Shown here: positions 48,240 to 60,336 of the stretch, piece by piece
Layout of the letters: each line of letters begins with the position of its first letter
Numbering within the stretch: the stretch's first letter is position 1
Origin: Dendrocalamus latiflorus
Lineage: Eukaryota > Streptophyta > Magnoliopsida > Poales > Poaceae
DNA: 64,000 bases
Direction of reading: 5' to 3'
NCBI GenBank assembly: GCA_017311315.1
Contig: CM029609.1
Coordinates: forward strand, 41,355,969-41,419,968
The notes under the pieces: model-generated
What the model saw: the letters and a program-made list of their open reading frames with translations, nothing else
The model's database searches: none
Told to the model about the DNA's origin: nothing
Position numbers and translations under genes: made by a program

Positions 48240-51200
48240 CTTTTTGGCAGATTTGATACTCTTTAGAACTATAATTATAAAAAATAATTATATACATATA
48301 TTTTTACCCTTCGGCCATTGGACGGTAATGCTGGTGGCAGTGGCGAAATCAGGATTTAGCTACGCCCCGGGCTGAATTATAACAACCTAAAACTAACGCC
48401 AATTTGTACCCATACTACGACATAACAACAGTATATCATAATTGGCTAATTGCATTACTGATATAAAACTTGAGTTGAAATTTATACAACAATCTTGTTG
48501 AGGAATTATAACCTAACAAACCATTCTGAGTTTTTAAGGGTTAAAAAATAATCAGCATTTTATAGCTAGCATGTGCACCATTAATGTACTCAAGCTCATC
48601 ACAAGCTGAAGAATACAAAAGGGTTGGTTTTTAAGTCTATAATCAGCATTGACTCCATTGTAGAATCACAAAAATTGTAGCTGAAAAAGCAGTTGGAAGT
48701 ATCGTTTCGATTTTTGCAAGTGAAACCATTCACATCTTTCATTTGGAGCTAACAGTTTGAACTACAATCCACAAACATATATAAAAGGAGATAGACATAT
48801 CATGTTTATTTGGCACATGGGTTTAATTTCCAATGCATATTCAACCTACAACATAGGATATTGAATCCATCATCACACTGCAACGATCCAGTCACAAATT
48901 CTGTCCAAATTTAAAACTAGTAGCATAACATGCTGGAAAACTAACTTTGCCAAGCTACCAATTACCAAATACACAAGCTCTTTCAGACATTCTGACAAAC
49001 AGTCGGTGTGCCGGTGTGCGCAGCAAACAAATTACTCCAACAAAATCTTACATACATCGTGAGAAATCAGATCGAATCAAACAAACAGAGGGAGATTTGA
49101 GCGGTACCACTTGCGAGCCTCAGGAAGGGATTCTGATTTCTGAGAATGCTGTATGACCGGAGACACTATGCCGTATGGCGGCCGGGGCGGGCCGGGAGGC
49201 GGGGCGGGCCAAGAAGAGGGGCGGCGCCTGGAGACGGGGCGGGCCGGGAGTCGGGGCGGCACCGGGAGGTGGGGCGGCGCTGGGAGGCGAGGCAGGCCGG
49301 GAAGGGGGGCGGCGCCGGGAGGCGGGGCGGGCCGGGAAGAGGGGCGGCGCTGGATCGGCGAGCTGGCGAGGCGGGGCGGCGCTGGATTGGCGTCGGCGCG
49401 TCGCTTTTTCGGCTTCGGCCTTCTGCCGTTCTGCGCCTCTGCGGCTTCGGGAGGTTAGGGTTCAGCAGCGAGGCGTTGCGCCTGCGCGTGGAGTGATGTC
49501 CATTGAGCCGACTGCCGAGTGAGCGCCTGATGGGCCGCACGGCGCAGAGTGATGGGCTGACGGCCTGGCGGGGTGCTACGGGCTATTGGGCTGAATGCTA
49601 ACAATACTACCCCGGGCTGGGCTAAAAATACCTGGGCTATACACTTTATTTTTTTCACGCCCCCGGCTAGAGCCCACCTTGCCATGGGCCCAATTCCGCC
49701 CCTGGCTGGTGGACTAACGTGAAGGCTCTGTCGTTCTGCTGGTGGACGACAGGAAACCTACCGCCTCACCACCGGATGGCAGGCGCCACCAGGCCACCAC
49801 ATGCCCCCACGCTGGTCTGCCGTCCTATGGCAACACGGCAGGTGATTAAGTCTGCTTAATTTTTTGTGTATTAATTATTAAAATTTATAAATATAGCAAA
49901 TTAGTTCAAAAAATTATAAAATTTGATGTGCAACCTCTTGACACAATGTATTTGACTGTGTAATTATTTGGTAATTTTATTCACTGTAAATATTACTCAA
50001 AAATTTATACAATTTTGATATTTGTAGGAGTTATTATATATAGCAAACGAGCTCCAAAAATTACGAAATTTTATGTGAACCCTGTAGACATAGTTATAGT
50101 AATTTTGTAATTTTTTGGGAATTTTATGTACTCTAAATTTTTTATGTTAATTTAATCATGAAATTAGTGATGCTTAGGCATCTTTTATAGTGTCTGACCT
50201 CTGTCCTTCACAAATATGTCGGCACGTTGTTGCTATTTTTTCCCGCTATGTCCTTCACACAATTATCACTCTATCTGTGATGTCCCCCTCGTGCTCTCTC
50301 GTTCGCACTAATGTTGTTATGTCTATGCTATCCCTCTCGCCTGCTCTCTCATCTGCATATTTGTCAGAGTTATCATGTCGTTCCCCCTAGTCTGAAGTAC
50401 TGCTCGTCGACAAAGAGTCCTTAATTTACAGGGTGAGCGTACCGGGTTCTCTTTTTGCATGGCCATAAATACGAACCTCTCGTAGTTAATCATCAGTCAT
50501 CTCAGTCGCTCATCACGGAAGCTCATTCTCGCAGTCGACAACCGATGATTAGCTATGTACTCTTAATTTTGAGTGACGACTGTGAAAATGAGCTTCCACG
50601 ATGAGCGAATAAGATGACCGATAATCAACCGTGAGAGGTTCGTATTTATGACCGAGCGAAAAGGGAACCTGGTGCTCTCACCCCGCAAGTGAAGGACTCC
50701 TTATCGATGAGTAGAACTTCAGGCGAGGGGTGACAGCATGATAATTCTGATAAATGTGCAAACGAGGGAGCAGACGAAAGGGGACAGCACAAACATAACA
50801 ACATTAGTGCGGATGGGAGCGCACGAGAGGGATGATACGGACAGAGTGACAATTGTGCAAAGGACACAGCGGGAAAGAAAAATAGCAGTAACGGACCGAC
50901 ATATGTGTGAAGGATAGAGATCAGCCACTGCAAAAGATGCCTGAGCATCGCTAATTTCATTATTAAATTATCATGAATTAACATGGTAAATTTAGAACAC
51001 ATAAAATTTTTAAAAAATTATACAATTATTATGACTATGTTGGAAGGGTTCACATAAAATTTCATAATTTTTTGAGCTCGTTTGTTATATGTAACAACTC
51101 CTACAAATATCAAAATCTTACAAATTTTTTAACAATATTCACAGTGGATAAAATAACCAAAACATTTCACAGCTAAGTACATTGTGTCAAGAGATTGTAT

Positions 51201-51548
51201 ATAAAATTTCGTAATATTTTGAGCTCATTTGCTATATTTAAAATTTTAATCAAACAATATAAAAAATTAAGCAGGTGATTAAGCTGGCTGATTCACCTGC
51301 CATCTTGCCATGGGACGGCAGGCCAGCTGTGGAAGCGTGTGGCGGCCTAGTGGCGCCTGCTGTCCGTGGCAGGGTGGTAGGCTATCTGCCATCCACCAGC
51401 AGGACAGCAGGGCCTATGTGTCAGTCCACCGGTGTTGCCGCCTGGTAGCCAGACGGTAAAAATATTATTTTTATCAATACGATACGTATATGGTTATTTT
51501 TATAATTATGATTACAAATATTGCCAAGTATGCCAAAAAAAAAAGGTT
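48240..51548. mobile_element. Foldback element with long inverted arms and 9-bp duplication
   Basis: TGGATCAGC stands at 48231-48239 and again at 51549-51557. Inside, the two halves are inverted copies over most of their length: 49713-50480 pairs with 50650-51440, and 48240-48337 pairs with the last 110 bp. Arms total about 0.9 kb each, with a short centre near 50500-50650. A 9-bp duplication suggests Mutator-type mobilisation. Excluding the hAT insertion the element is about 1.93 kb. No transposase is encoded. It ends 462 bp upstream of the AP2/ERF start codon. Confidence 0.88.
48338..49704. mobile_element. hAT-type element, 1367 bp, inside the foldback left arm
   Basis: Ends CAGTGGCGAAATC (left) and CAGGGGCGGAATT (right, reverse strand) with GCTGGTGG duplicated on both sides (48330-48337 and 49705-49712). 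The 8-bp duplication and CAG.GGCG termini are those of hAT elements. A GC-rich tandem of GGGGCGGGCCGGGA units (about 49175-49400) looks like a transposon or gene leader and gives overlapping open frames on both strands that I do not accept. No transposase is visible. Confidence 0.88.
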
Positions 51549-51557
51549 TGGATCAGC

Positions 51558-52010
51558 TGCAAGTATCTGCCTGATAGACACGGACGGACCACGTCGAGCT
51601 AGCACTACCAACTAATGCAAAGTACAGGGCTCTTAAATCACATCACTAGTTCCATTAACCCCTTCCCTAATCAGCCACTTGCCCTGTACAATAACAAGGC
51701 AGCCTGTACTTACCGCTTTCCAGAGAAAGAAGCACAAAGCAAAGCAGGGCAGAGCAGCAGCATCTAGGTCGCGAAGGATGCGTTAGCTCAGCTGTCACTG
51801 TAAAAACTTCATCTCTCCTCTCACTCCACCCACCAGCCACTACTAAAACCACCCCCTCCCCTCCCCTTCTCTCTCACTCATCCATCAAGCTCTCTCTCGT
51901 TGAAGCCTCGCAGCTCGATCGAACTTTGCAGCACTAGCTAGCTAGCTAGCTATACGTGAGTGTGTGCACGTAACGTACGGTGTCGGTAGCTTGCCGTATT
52001 GCCATTGCCA
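51558..52010 (+). promoter_or_regulatory. Proximal promoter and 5' leader of the AP2/ERF gene
   Basis: Between the foldback element and the start codon. C/T-rich patches at 51810-51900 (CTCTCCTCTCACTCCACCCA and neighbours) are typical of rice core promoters and leaders. No convincing TATA box. A GCTAGCTAGCTAGCTA run lies just before the start (51935-51951). Confidence 0.5.
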
Positions 52011-52772
52011 ATGCCGGAGCAGGAGGTGTGCAGCCCGGCGTCCTCCGGGGGGACGTCGTCCTCGCCGCCGGCGTCGCCGGCCGAGGGAGCGAGGCGCGGC
52101 GGCGGCTGCGGTGGTGGTGGAGGGGAGAAGAGGGCGAGGGACGGGGGGCGCCACCCGTCGTACCGCGGCGTGCGGATGCGGGCGTGGGGGAAGTGGGTGT
52201 CGGAGATCCGGGAGCCGCGCAAGAAGTCGCGCATCTGGCTCGGCACCTTCCCGACGCCCGAGATGGCGGCGCGCGCGCACGACGCTGCCGCGCTCGTCGT
52301 CAAGGGCCCCGCCGCCGTGCTCAACTTCCCAGACATGGCCGCTTCACTCCCGCGGCCGGCGTCCGCCGCGCCGCGCGACGTCCAGGCCGCCGCCGCGCGC
52401 GCCGCGGCCATGGAGCCCTCCCTCCATCAGTGCCCCGACGCCGTCGACGCCGCCGCCGCATTGCTGCCCCCGGCGTCCGCCCCGGCGAAGCCTACGCCCA
52501 GGAACAACGGCGCCGCGGCGGACGACGAGCTCGAGGCGATCGTCGAGCTGCCGCGGCTCGACGAGGACGCCGCCGAGCTCGTGTTCGGCGCGGCGTCGTT
52601 CCACGACGTCGTGCAGGCGGACCAGTCATGGTGCGACCCGGTCTGGATCGACGACGACGCCTGGGCCGGCTACGCGGCGGCGGCGGCGCACGGCGACCTG
52701 TTCGGCCTCGGCCTCGACGCCGACCACCACGGCTGGGCCCAGTCGGTTGGTGCCCTCTTGTGGAACCTGTAA
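52011..52772 (+). CDS. AP2/ERF transcription factor, DREB subfamily (253 aa)
   Basis: A single-exon gene encoding a predicted nuclear DNA-binding regulator. I use ATG 52011 (MPEQEVCSPASS); the frame extends upstream only through TTG codons. A Ser/Gly-rich N-terminus precedes one AP2 domain at residues 51-107 (YRGVRMRAWGKWVSEIRE to AVLNFP), containing WLGTF and AARAHDAAA. V63 and E68 correspond to Val14 and Glu19, the DREB-type DNA-contact pair, so DRE/CRT binding is expected. The following LPRPAS...RDVQAAAARAAA block resembles the conserved post-AP2 motif of group A-4 (TINY-like) proteins. The C-terminus is acidic (DDELEAIVELPRLDEDAAEL, SWCDPVWIDDDAW), consistent with activation, and ends LLWNL. 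Family calls are from residues seen; target genes and stress role are inference. Third-position GC is very high, as in grass single-exon genes. The open frames overlapping it on both strands are shadows. Confidence 0.95.
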   Translation: MPEQEVCSPASSGGTSSSPPASPAEGARRGGGCGGGGGEKRARDGGRHPSYRGVRMRAWGKWVSEIREPRKKSRIWLGTFPTPEMAARAHDAAALVVKGPAAVLNFPDMAASLPRPASAAPRDVQAAAARAAAMEPSLHQCPDAVDAAAALLPPASAPAKPTPRNNGAAADDELEAIVELPRLDEDAAELVFGAASFHDVVQADQSWCDPVWIDDDAWAGYAAAAAHGDLFGLGLDADHHGWAQSVGALLWNL

Positions 52773-53016
52773 TTGCTAATTATTATCGAGTAATTAACGG
52801 CTCCTTTTAATCTCTTTCCCCTATCTTCCTTTTTCTTTTCCAAATCTGTATATAGATTTGCAACTTTTGATTTCCAGGGTTTAATACTTCTGTCTCTTTT
52901 TTTTCTTTGTCTTTCTAGTGTCATGTAGCTTTCCTTGCCTTTTTGGCCAGTTTGGGGCTCTTGTCTTCTCAATTTGTCCTTGTGGTTTTACTATTAAGCT
53001 GAGTCATTAATGGCCT

Positions 53017-53022
53017 AATAAA
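53017..53022 (+). terminator. Possible polyadenylation signal of the AP2/ERF gene
   Basis: AATAAA 245 bp after the stop codon, in T-rich 3' flanking sequence. Confidence 0.45.
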
Positions 53023-53029
53023 CAAAAGT

Positions 53030-55328
53030 ACATGCATGCAATGCATTGTTTAATCGGCAGTTACAATGAGCCCTCGAGTAGTAGTATAGTCCTACTTGGA
53101 TATGCAGCACGGGGGAAGCAACTAGGGCCTGTTATTTTGCGGCTTATGATTTTTAACGTTCTTTGTGCTTATCAAGGAAACTAGTACTGGTTGTGGTACA
53201 GCAAACACCTTTTGCACCATACATGCAGCTTCTGGAGAAACATGTGCCACTTGGTGCAGAGTATTATCTCTTGACTCCTTGTTACTGTTGCACTGTTCGA
53301 GCAAGTACACTGCTGATGACCTCTCGTGTTTATGGAAGCAGGCAGCAAGTACACTCGCCGGTTACGCAATATTTGGGGATGGAAACAAAATGGTTCAATC
53401 CATGCATACAAATACCTCAATGCCATGAATTGAGACCCGACCATTTCTTGTTTGTTTCCTCCGTTGTTTTCTTGTCATATTTAATAGTTGGTGAGCTTAT
53501 TATAGCCTTTGTTTTAAACAGCTTTTGATTTTTAATTTTTAGAGCTTAAAAGTTGAACGGAATGATTTTTTAAGGTATTTTCTATAAACTGTTTATAGAA
53601 GTCACTGCAGGAGTCACTTTGAAAAGAGTGGTTTCTCAACACAAGTATCCCTTACTTCCTCAAGCTCTCGTAATTAGTTAAAATCAATAAATCACAGTAA
53701 AAGGTAAAGCCACTATTAAACAAGTTCATAATGTGCTGCAAGAAGCATTTAACACCACATCTGTGGTTGGAAGTGGGGAGAGCATTAGTACGTAGAATCA
53801 AGTGAAGTGGCAGCATTATTGTGGACGCTGTGTGGATTTCAGAACTCAAGAGTCCAAGTGCAAGGGGGCTCCCCTCATGTATCATTTGCCTCTGTAGCTC
53901 GTCTCTGCCATCCCTATCAGATAAAGATAATATATGTTAGTTTCACACGGACCAGTTCAGATATGTAAGTAGGCTAGCTCAGCTCTCGGGCCAGCCACGA
54001 GAGGAGATATCCGTGTACTTGCCGAACCTCGAACGTGGAAAAAGTCATTGTTCTTTTGTTTATGACTTTATAACATTTTTGAATAAATAAATAGGTAGTT
54101 TTTGTGTTATTTCAAAGCGATTTATCAGTATAGCTTTTTAAAACGGCTTATCGATATCTGATTTATTTACATAAACACTCGTATTAGATTAAAAGCTATC
54201 AACTGTTGCTACAGACTATAAACCACATCGGAAAAGAAATCTCCAAAAGCCACGGCAGAAACTGTGAAATGGTGTCAGGCGTCAAGTCAGGTCAGCACCA
54301 TGGACGTGCATGCATCAGGACACAACAGCAAATTGAGCGCGCACGTAAGGTTTTGCGGGTCGGTGACATCAAGGTTTTTCGCGTGTGTTACATGGCTACG
54401 TGCAAGCAGCCGCATCCAACTATCGCCATCGATCTTGCAGGGACGTTCGCATCATCCTGTCCGAGAAACAAAGCTCGCAGATCCTACTGCGCTGCCACGA
54501 ATCGATGAATGCAGCAGCTAGATCCGTGTGACGAGCTCGCTCGACGTCAGCTGCAGTGAACGAAACGATCGCTCGTGCAATGCATGGTTCACGCGCGCTA
54601 TCAGCGAGTGTAGCTCCGTGCGGACGAAGGGAGCCCAGCGACCGCTGTGTCTGGCCGTTGGCAGCCTCGATCGATCGATCACGTCTTGTCACATTTACAT
54701 CTCGATCGACCGACCAAGAATCAATGTGTACCGTCAATTAGAATAGATTCTTTTTGAACTGTGTTTTATGACTTTTAGTTTGAATTTTGGCTGTTGATAA
54801 TAGAGAATACGGAGAGATGCTTGCCTGCGCCTTTGTCTGATATAGATAAAATCAGAACAGTATTTACTATAATCAAATTATAAATCTTATATTAATAGTT
54901 ACTGTAGAAAGCTAAAATATAAGTAAAAAAACCCATCCAGTTCACTGGACAGGAACATTTGGGTGCATGAATGAACCTGTACTTTGTTCGTTTGTGCTCC
55001 GTGACTGGTTTTTCGCGACGGATTCTTACGGAACCGTTACGAATGCAAAACACCGTCAGGACTAGTCTCGATTCTTCTTCTTTTTTGTGAATCAAGAATA
55101 ATCTATTATTTGTACTGTTTTGTTTGCGGCTTATGGTTCGACGCTTTTCGTATCATAAAAGTTCTTGCAACCTAGCATAGAACTGAGCACTGATGGATGC
55201 ACAAAAGGGAGCAAGTTGGCCTTGCTTCAGCATCCTTCCAAGAGTCTCCCATGGATGTTGATATACCAGAGAAGCTGACTGGTAAGTCCTAATTGTGGTG
55301 TTTATTTGGACTTAAAAGTCTTTGTTTA
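53030..55328. other. Intergenic region, no gene supported
   Basis: Short open frames only, without motifs. The segment 53500-53700 ('aaacagcttttgatttttaa', 'ctcaacacaagtatccctta') has a diverged relative at 59720-59905, so it is a repeat of unknown class. Confidence 0.5.
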
Positions 55329-55604
55329 CTAGTTAGAGAGCCGTGCGTTGCAACAGAGTCATAAAATGGTGAGACGGAATTTACTGTCTGGCCAACATCA
55401 CACATCAAACATTGGATAGAAAACGACAGAGCGAAGAGTGGCCAGAATGAGCGAGGAGCTGGGAAAAATGGAGGGGGTGGGCGGTTCTATACTGGGAGAG
55501 AGGAGGAGAGAGACGAATGGTCTAAGATCAAATTGAATGGCTGCAGAGAGGGGGGAGGAGAACGCACCGACAACCACCAACTCCTCTTTATATAATAGTA
55601 GAGA
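55329..55604 (-). mobile_element. Non-autonomous Helitron, 276 bp
   Basis: On the minus strand it begins TCTCTACTATTATATAAAGA after an A and ends in CTCTCTAACTAG before a T, with GTTGCAACGCACGG 13-26 bp from the end. 5' TC, 3' CTAG, insertion between A and T and no target duplication are Helitron hallmarks; the terminal hairpin is partly decayed. Confidence 0.65.
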
Positions 55605-56161
55605 TAATTTATTTTATATTATAACGGCTGATAGATTTTTCAGTTTAATTGGATTAAAAAAATTATAAAAATAAAAAATATTACATCGTTATGGACAATA
55701 AAAAGAAACAAGAAAAAGTAAAAAAACAAAAAAGCTATTTCACTAAAAACACGAAAATAAAAGTTAAAAACTAAAAAGCAGAAACTCTAACGATCTCGAC
55801 GTGGAGGTCAAGTGGAACAGTGGGTCGATCGGATCCAGCCCTGTGACATGCAGTATGCTTCATTAAACAAATGAGGGCCATAATTCCAAGCAGTGTGCGT
55901 CTGCGTATGTACGGATTCAAAACATGCCGTACAAGATGAGGGAGAGATCAACTCTTTTACTACTCAACATTTCACCGTACTTTTCTGTCCATTCTGTGAG
56001 GAGCAAAACGAGAATAACTTGCACGGTGCCGTACATAAATTTAAGGTACTTATTGCACTAATCACAATAAGATGCATGCTTACTTGATCTTACATGCATG
56101 CTTAGACTCGTTAGTAGAACTTTCATCTCAATTAGATGATCAACATGCATGCTTAGACTCG
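55605..56161. other. Intergenic, nothing recognised
   Basis: AT-rich. A 50-bp sequence with ACATGCATGCTTAGACTCGT is present twice (about 56093 and 56141). Confidence 0.5.
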
Positions 56162-56164
56162 TTA

Positions 56165-56427
56165 GGCCATTTTTAGTGGAGAGTTTCATGACGTTGTTTC
56201 TAAGACTGCCACATCATGTAAAATGAAATGACTCAATGTATAGTTTCATTCTATTATTTCATAGACATTTAATTTCATGACTCATATAGAGTTGGTAATC
56301 GTGCCAAGAGAGTTTCATCTGGATGAAACTCACTTCTTCTCTCTCTTCTTAAAAATGTTGCCATATCATGAAAAATACCTATGTGGCAGCCTATTAAATG
56401 CAGATAAAACTCCCACTGAGACTGACC
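56165..56427. mobile_element. Tourist/PIF-type MITE, 263 bp
   Basis: Ends GGCCATTTTTAGTGGAGAGT (left) and GGTCAGTCTCAGTGGGAGTT (right, reverse strand) with TTA on both sides (56162-56164 and 56428-56430). Confidence 0.75.
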
Positions 56428-56597
56428 TTAGTAGAACTTTCATCTTAATTAGATCGATCAACATGCATTAGAACTCTTACTTGGCAATGCTCACTTCATA
56501 TCTGTTTGGCAACTCAAATGATTTTCTAGCATGCATCAACATAGTCCAATGCACACATAATTTACATATAACACCCCTCTCTCTATCATCGATCTTA

Positions 56598-56995
56598 GGC
56601 CCTGTTTGGATCCCTCCATCTAAAGTTTAGTTACTAAAGTTTAGGTCTAAAGTCTCCAAACAGGTGGTCTAAAGTTAGATCTAAACTTTAGCTAACCCTA
56701 AAAAAACACTTTATACCATTAGTCCACCAAAGTGAACTAAAGTGGTCTAAAGTTTTGGGTTCTTAGGCACAAAAACGTGTTTACCCATGCATGTTGGTCT
56801 CTCACCTCCCATTTAATGGCTGACGCACGAAACGAGGAGAGGTAGTATGGTCTTTTTAAAACTTTAGTCCTATCCATTAGTATAGGATCCAAACAGGACC
56901 TTCGACTAAAGTTTAGAGGCTAAAGTTTAGCCAACTAAAGTTTAGCCCAAAACTTTAGACAACTAAACTTTAGACCATGAGATCCAAACAGGGCC
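56598..56995. mobile_element. Tourist/PIF-type MITE, 398 bp
   Basis: Ends GGCCCTGTTTGGATCCC (left) and GGCCCTGTTTGGATCTC (right, reverse strand), TTA on both sides (56595-56597 and 56996-56998). The interior is rich in CTAAAGTTTAG words in both directions. Confidence 0.9.
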
Positions 56996-56998
56996 TTA

Positions 56999-57414
56999 AT
57001 CAATCTCTTCTCCCTCCTTCCCTCTCTCTCTCAATCATTATATATGGGTACTCGAATTCAATTAGGTTCGCTTCAAGTACTGTATCAAAAGCTACGAGGA
57101 GTAGTACAAGCTATGACTGTTTTTTTTTTGTTTTGTTTCTCAGTTGCTTTTAATTTTTTGCTTCTCTCCACAATCACTATATATTCCCACCAGGCAATCC
57201 CATCGCTCCAAGGATCACGATCGGACGGCTAAGAAGCATGGCTGCGCTTCTATCCAGAACATTTTACTACATGCATGGTGTAGCTGGGCATGCATGCAGG
57301 GCGCCTCCTTGACACTGGCGCAACCAACTGGATCGTACGGCCTGTCAGGCAAATCCACGGCACGGATCCTCTCCTCCGTAAGCGAGTCTCCATGAACAGA
57401 TCATCCCTTAAAGT
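56999..57414. other. Intergenic, nothing recognised
   Basis: Between two MITEs; no coding or repeat signal that I can support. Confidence 0.4.
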
Positions 57415-57899
57415 AAAAGGTCCGTTCTTTGTTGATCAACACGTGGCATGATTTTATCTAAAAAATTGGATAACGTGTATCATTTAATTCTTAAAACCGT
57501 TTAGAATTCATCTCTACCACTAGTAAAAACGGTTTTGATCGAGTTTTAACCCACGTGGCATTCTATATTAGATCCCGACTAGCCAAAATGAGGAAAGGTC
57601 CACCTTTATTTTTATATTAAAAATAAAAAATGCTTAATATTTCAGTGACACATTGGTCCAGCCTACCCCGTGGGCTATTCGTGGACTCAGTGAGACGCTA
57701 GCCTCACCTCGTTTTAGTTAGCTCATATCCAACGTGCCGTGCCACGTGGATCAAACCCTGTAGAAAAACGTCTTTTGCTAGTGGAAAGGATGGGTTCTAA
57801 ATGGTTTTGAAAGTTTGAAGACATGTTTTACCCTATTTTACAGACGAGATATGGAAATTAAACCACGTGAAGAGTTAAGAGACCAAAAATAAACCTTTT
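57415..57899. mobile_element. Inverted-repeat element, 485 bp
   Basis: The left arm (57415-57540, from AAAAGGTCCGTTCTTTG) and right arm (57760-57899, from AAAAGGTTTATTTTTGG on the reverse strand) pair over about 130 bp. This includes ACGTGG and CCACTAG(T/C)AAAA blocks. No clear target duplication, so the superfamily is not assigned. Confidence 0.6.
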
Positions 57900-60056
57900 C
57901 CTCCCATAAATAATTAAGAAAGCATGCACGCATACGCAGCGTAGCATACATGCACTGGCTTCTTTCGATGCTTCGATCGATCGGCATTAATATCCCTGAG
58001 TCTATTCGATCTCGGCAATACATTTTACCCATGGATATGATCGGTGTACGGTTCACTGTACCTACGTACACGAGCATTGGTGCGCGGTGTGTACTGGCTA
58101 GCTTGCTATTGGTGAAATTGCAATCGACGGCGGCCGTTCGTTCTCTGCAGTTGATTGGCTGTTTGATCTATTGATTGGCGTGCTCCTGTAAGAGGTGACA
58201 GCTCTTGTGATCCGACTGTTCCTGCGTCTTTGGTGGCGTTTGGTTGGAGCCAAGCTTGCAGATGCGTCGTCCGGGCATGCCAGGTTGAAACAATCTACCG
58301 GCCGGTCGATTGAGCAAGCTAATGCTAATTGGATCGAGGGGTAAATATTTAAGCCCAGCAAAAGATGTACCTTTTTACTTAGTGGAGTATTTTTATTTTA
58401 TTTTTTACAAGCATGAGGCAGGAAGGAAAGAGACTGAAAGAATTTTGATTGCCAACATTGCAACATGGCAAATCTATAGGTGACTAAATGGAAATTTGAT
58501 TGCAGATGAATACTTTAAAGAGAGGCCAGAATAATGTAAAACATGTACATTAATTGCAAATAGATGAGAAAAGGACAGACTCCTACTCCCTTGCAAAAAA
58601 TAAAGAGAGAGGGATTGAGCAACTGACGTGTACTAATTCCCTGGCGACGTTCGTTTCAAAAAAAAAAACAAAATCCATGGTAACTGTTAGAAAGACTGGG
58701 CTTAAAGGCTTGGCCTATAGTGAATATCTCATCACTAGGCTATAAATAGGGAGTGCTATTGATTATTTTGTACACGCATGAGAAAGAAAGTAATAAAGAA
58801 GGATCAGAAGTTCTCCCTATCTTTGTGTTTCAATCTACTATTTGCATTTTATGTGATTAATCTGTCTTTTACATCACAGAGAAATCGATAGGACTAGTCA
58901 CCAACGATGGTTCCTCAACAATAACATGAGTTGGCCAGTAAGATATGGTGGTAGAGTTGTAAGTGACTTCATCTAGTAGGGTATAAAATACTGATGTTTA
59001 TCTTCCCGTTGGTGACATCTACGTAAAGCACCACGTGTGAATACGTGCCAGCCGCCCTTGGCTGTCGACAAGAGGACCCTATCATAAGTCCTTATTTCCA
59101 GAAACATACGTGTGTGTATATGATTACTGAAATCGGGAATTATAGATGGGCATTAAATTTCAGATGTGTGCTAGATCTAGTTGGAAGATGGAGAAATTAA
59201 ATGTAAATTTTGGGGTTGGTATACACGGAGGATGGAATTTAAATCAATTTTGCAACAAAGTTTAGGGAACAATATTGCGTTATTATTTTGGTTATACACT
59301 GGTGTATACTTTTTAATGCACTGATGTGCATGTACATGGTTTAGAGATTTTTTTTAAACGAAAATCTGGTTCAGGTATTGGTTTGACTCAAAAAAAAATC
59401 TTCGAAAGGAGAAACGTGGTCATTGGCTGCGTACGCTCATGCATATACAATCAATACTAGCTACTACTAAAAGTGAGAGAGAGCGGCATTATTAGAATTT
59501 CCGTCAAGTCGCTGTCACCCTCGGCTAATCAAAACCCAGCCCGTATTGTAGCAAACATATATTCCTGTACACAAAACAGTTGGTGCATGATGTGCATTAC
59601 TTTAAACATGACAGCGACCTGGAGTGACGGTAACGATTTGGGTATACGTAGGTCGCACATTCACATCCATGTACATAGTTTAGCTAGCAAAGCTACCTAT
59701 GCTTGTTTGTAATCTTGTTCTAAACAGTTTTAGCTTTTAACTTTTAAAAATCAACTTTTAAACAGAGTAATTTATTAAGATGATTTGTATAAATTATTTC
59801 TAAGAGTTATCATTTTGAATGAAGTAACTTTTCAACACGAATACCTTTCATTCCCTTAATCTCTAAAAATGCTACAGTAAAAACACTAAAAATCACAATA
59901 TTTTTGAACATGTCCTAACAAAGATATGGCAGCATGCCGCAACGGCAAATTCGTGGCGTAGAACGTTAGACCTCCCGAGCCCCAGGAAGGACAGAACGCT
60001 AAATAATGTAGTGGCCTTGGTCTCAAAATGGCGCGACAATTAAGACTCGCAAACAG
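57900..60056. other. Intergenic, with a possible small LTR fragment
   Basis: No gene. 58686-58926 begins TGTTAGAAAGACTGGGC, has CTATAAATAGGG at 58740 and ends CAATAACA, an LTR-like layout. Flanking bases GTAAC and TGAGT do not match, so I only note it. 59720-59905 is a diverged repeat shared with 53500-53700. Confidence 0.4.
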
Positions 60057-60059
60057 TAA

Positions 60060-60336
60060 GGGGGTGTTTGGTTGCCAGCCACACTTTGCCACAGGTTGCC
60101 ACGCCTAAGGTTAGGCAAGTTTGACCAACTTGGCAGCTGTTTGGTTGCAGCCACAGTTGTGGCAAGATTCCCTTCCAGCAAACTAGGTCCCACGCGTCAG
60201 TGACTCAAAAAAGTGTGGCAAGATTCCCTTAGGCTTGCTAAGGTGTAGCAAAGAATTTGAGCACCTCAACTTAGGCAAGTGTGGCAATTTTTGTTGGCAA
60301 ATGGTGGCAAAGTGTGGCTAGCAACCAAACAGCCCC
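60060..60336. mobile_element. Tourist/PIF-type MITE, 277 bp
   Basis: Ends GGGGGTGTTTGGTTGCCAGC (left) and GGGGCTGTTTGGTTGCTAGC (right, reverse strand), with TAA on both sides (60057-60059 and 60337-60339). The interior repeats GTGGCAA words. Confidence 0.85.

Noticed and set aside
49146..49540. Gly/Arg-rich frames in the hAT element
   Set aside because: GC-rich tandem units open on both strands, no domain.
51999..52010. Upstream start of the AP2/ERF gene at 51999
   Set aside because: The codon there is TTG; the first ATG in frame is at 52011.
51942..52810. Other frames of 150-276 codons over the AP2/ERF gene
   Set aside because: Shadows of a GC-rich coding region; only the frame from 52011 carries the AP2 domain.
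54206..54746. Host gene suggested by several 60-105-codon frames
   Set aside because: Frames overlap on both strands with no motif, no shared codon pattern and no splice structure.
57518..57783. Separate CACTA MITE with CACTAG termini
   Set aside because: Inverted similarity continues past these points to 57415 and 57899, and the 3-bp flanks (TAC, GAA) do not match.
58686..58926. Solo LTR
   Set aside because: LTR-like layout and TATA box, but the 5-bp flanks differ and no relatives are in the window.
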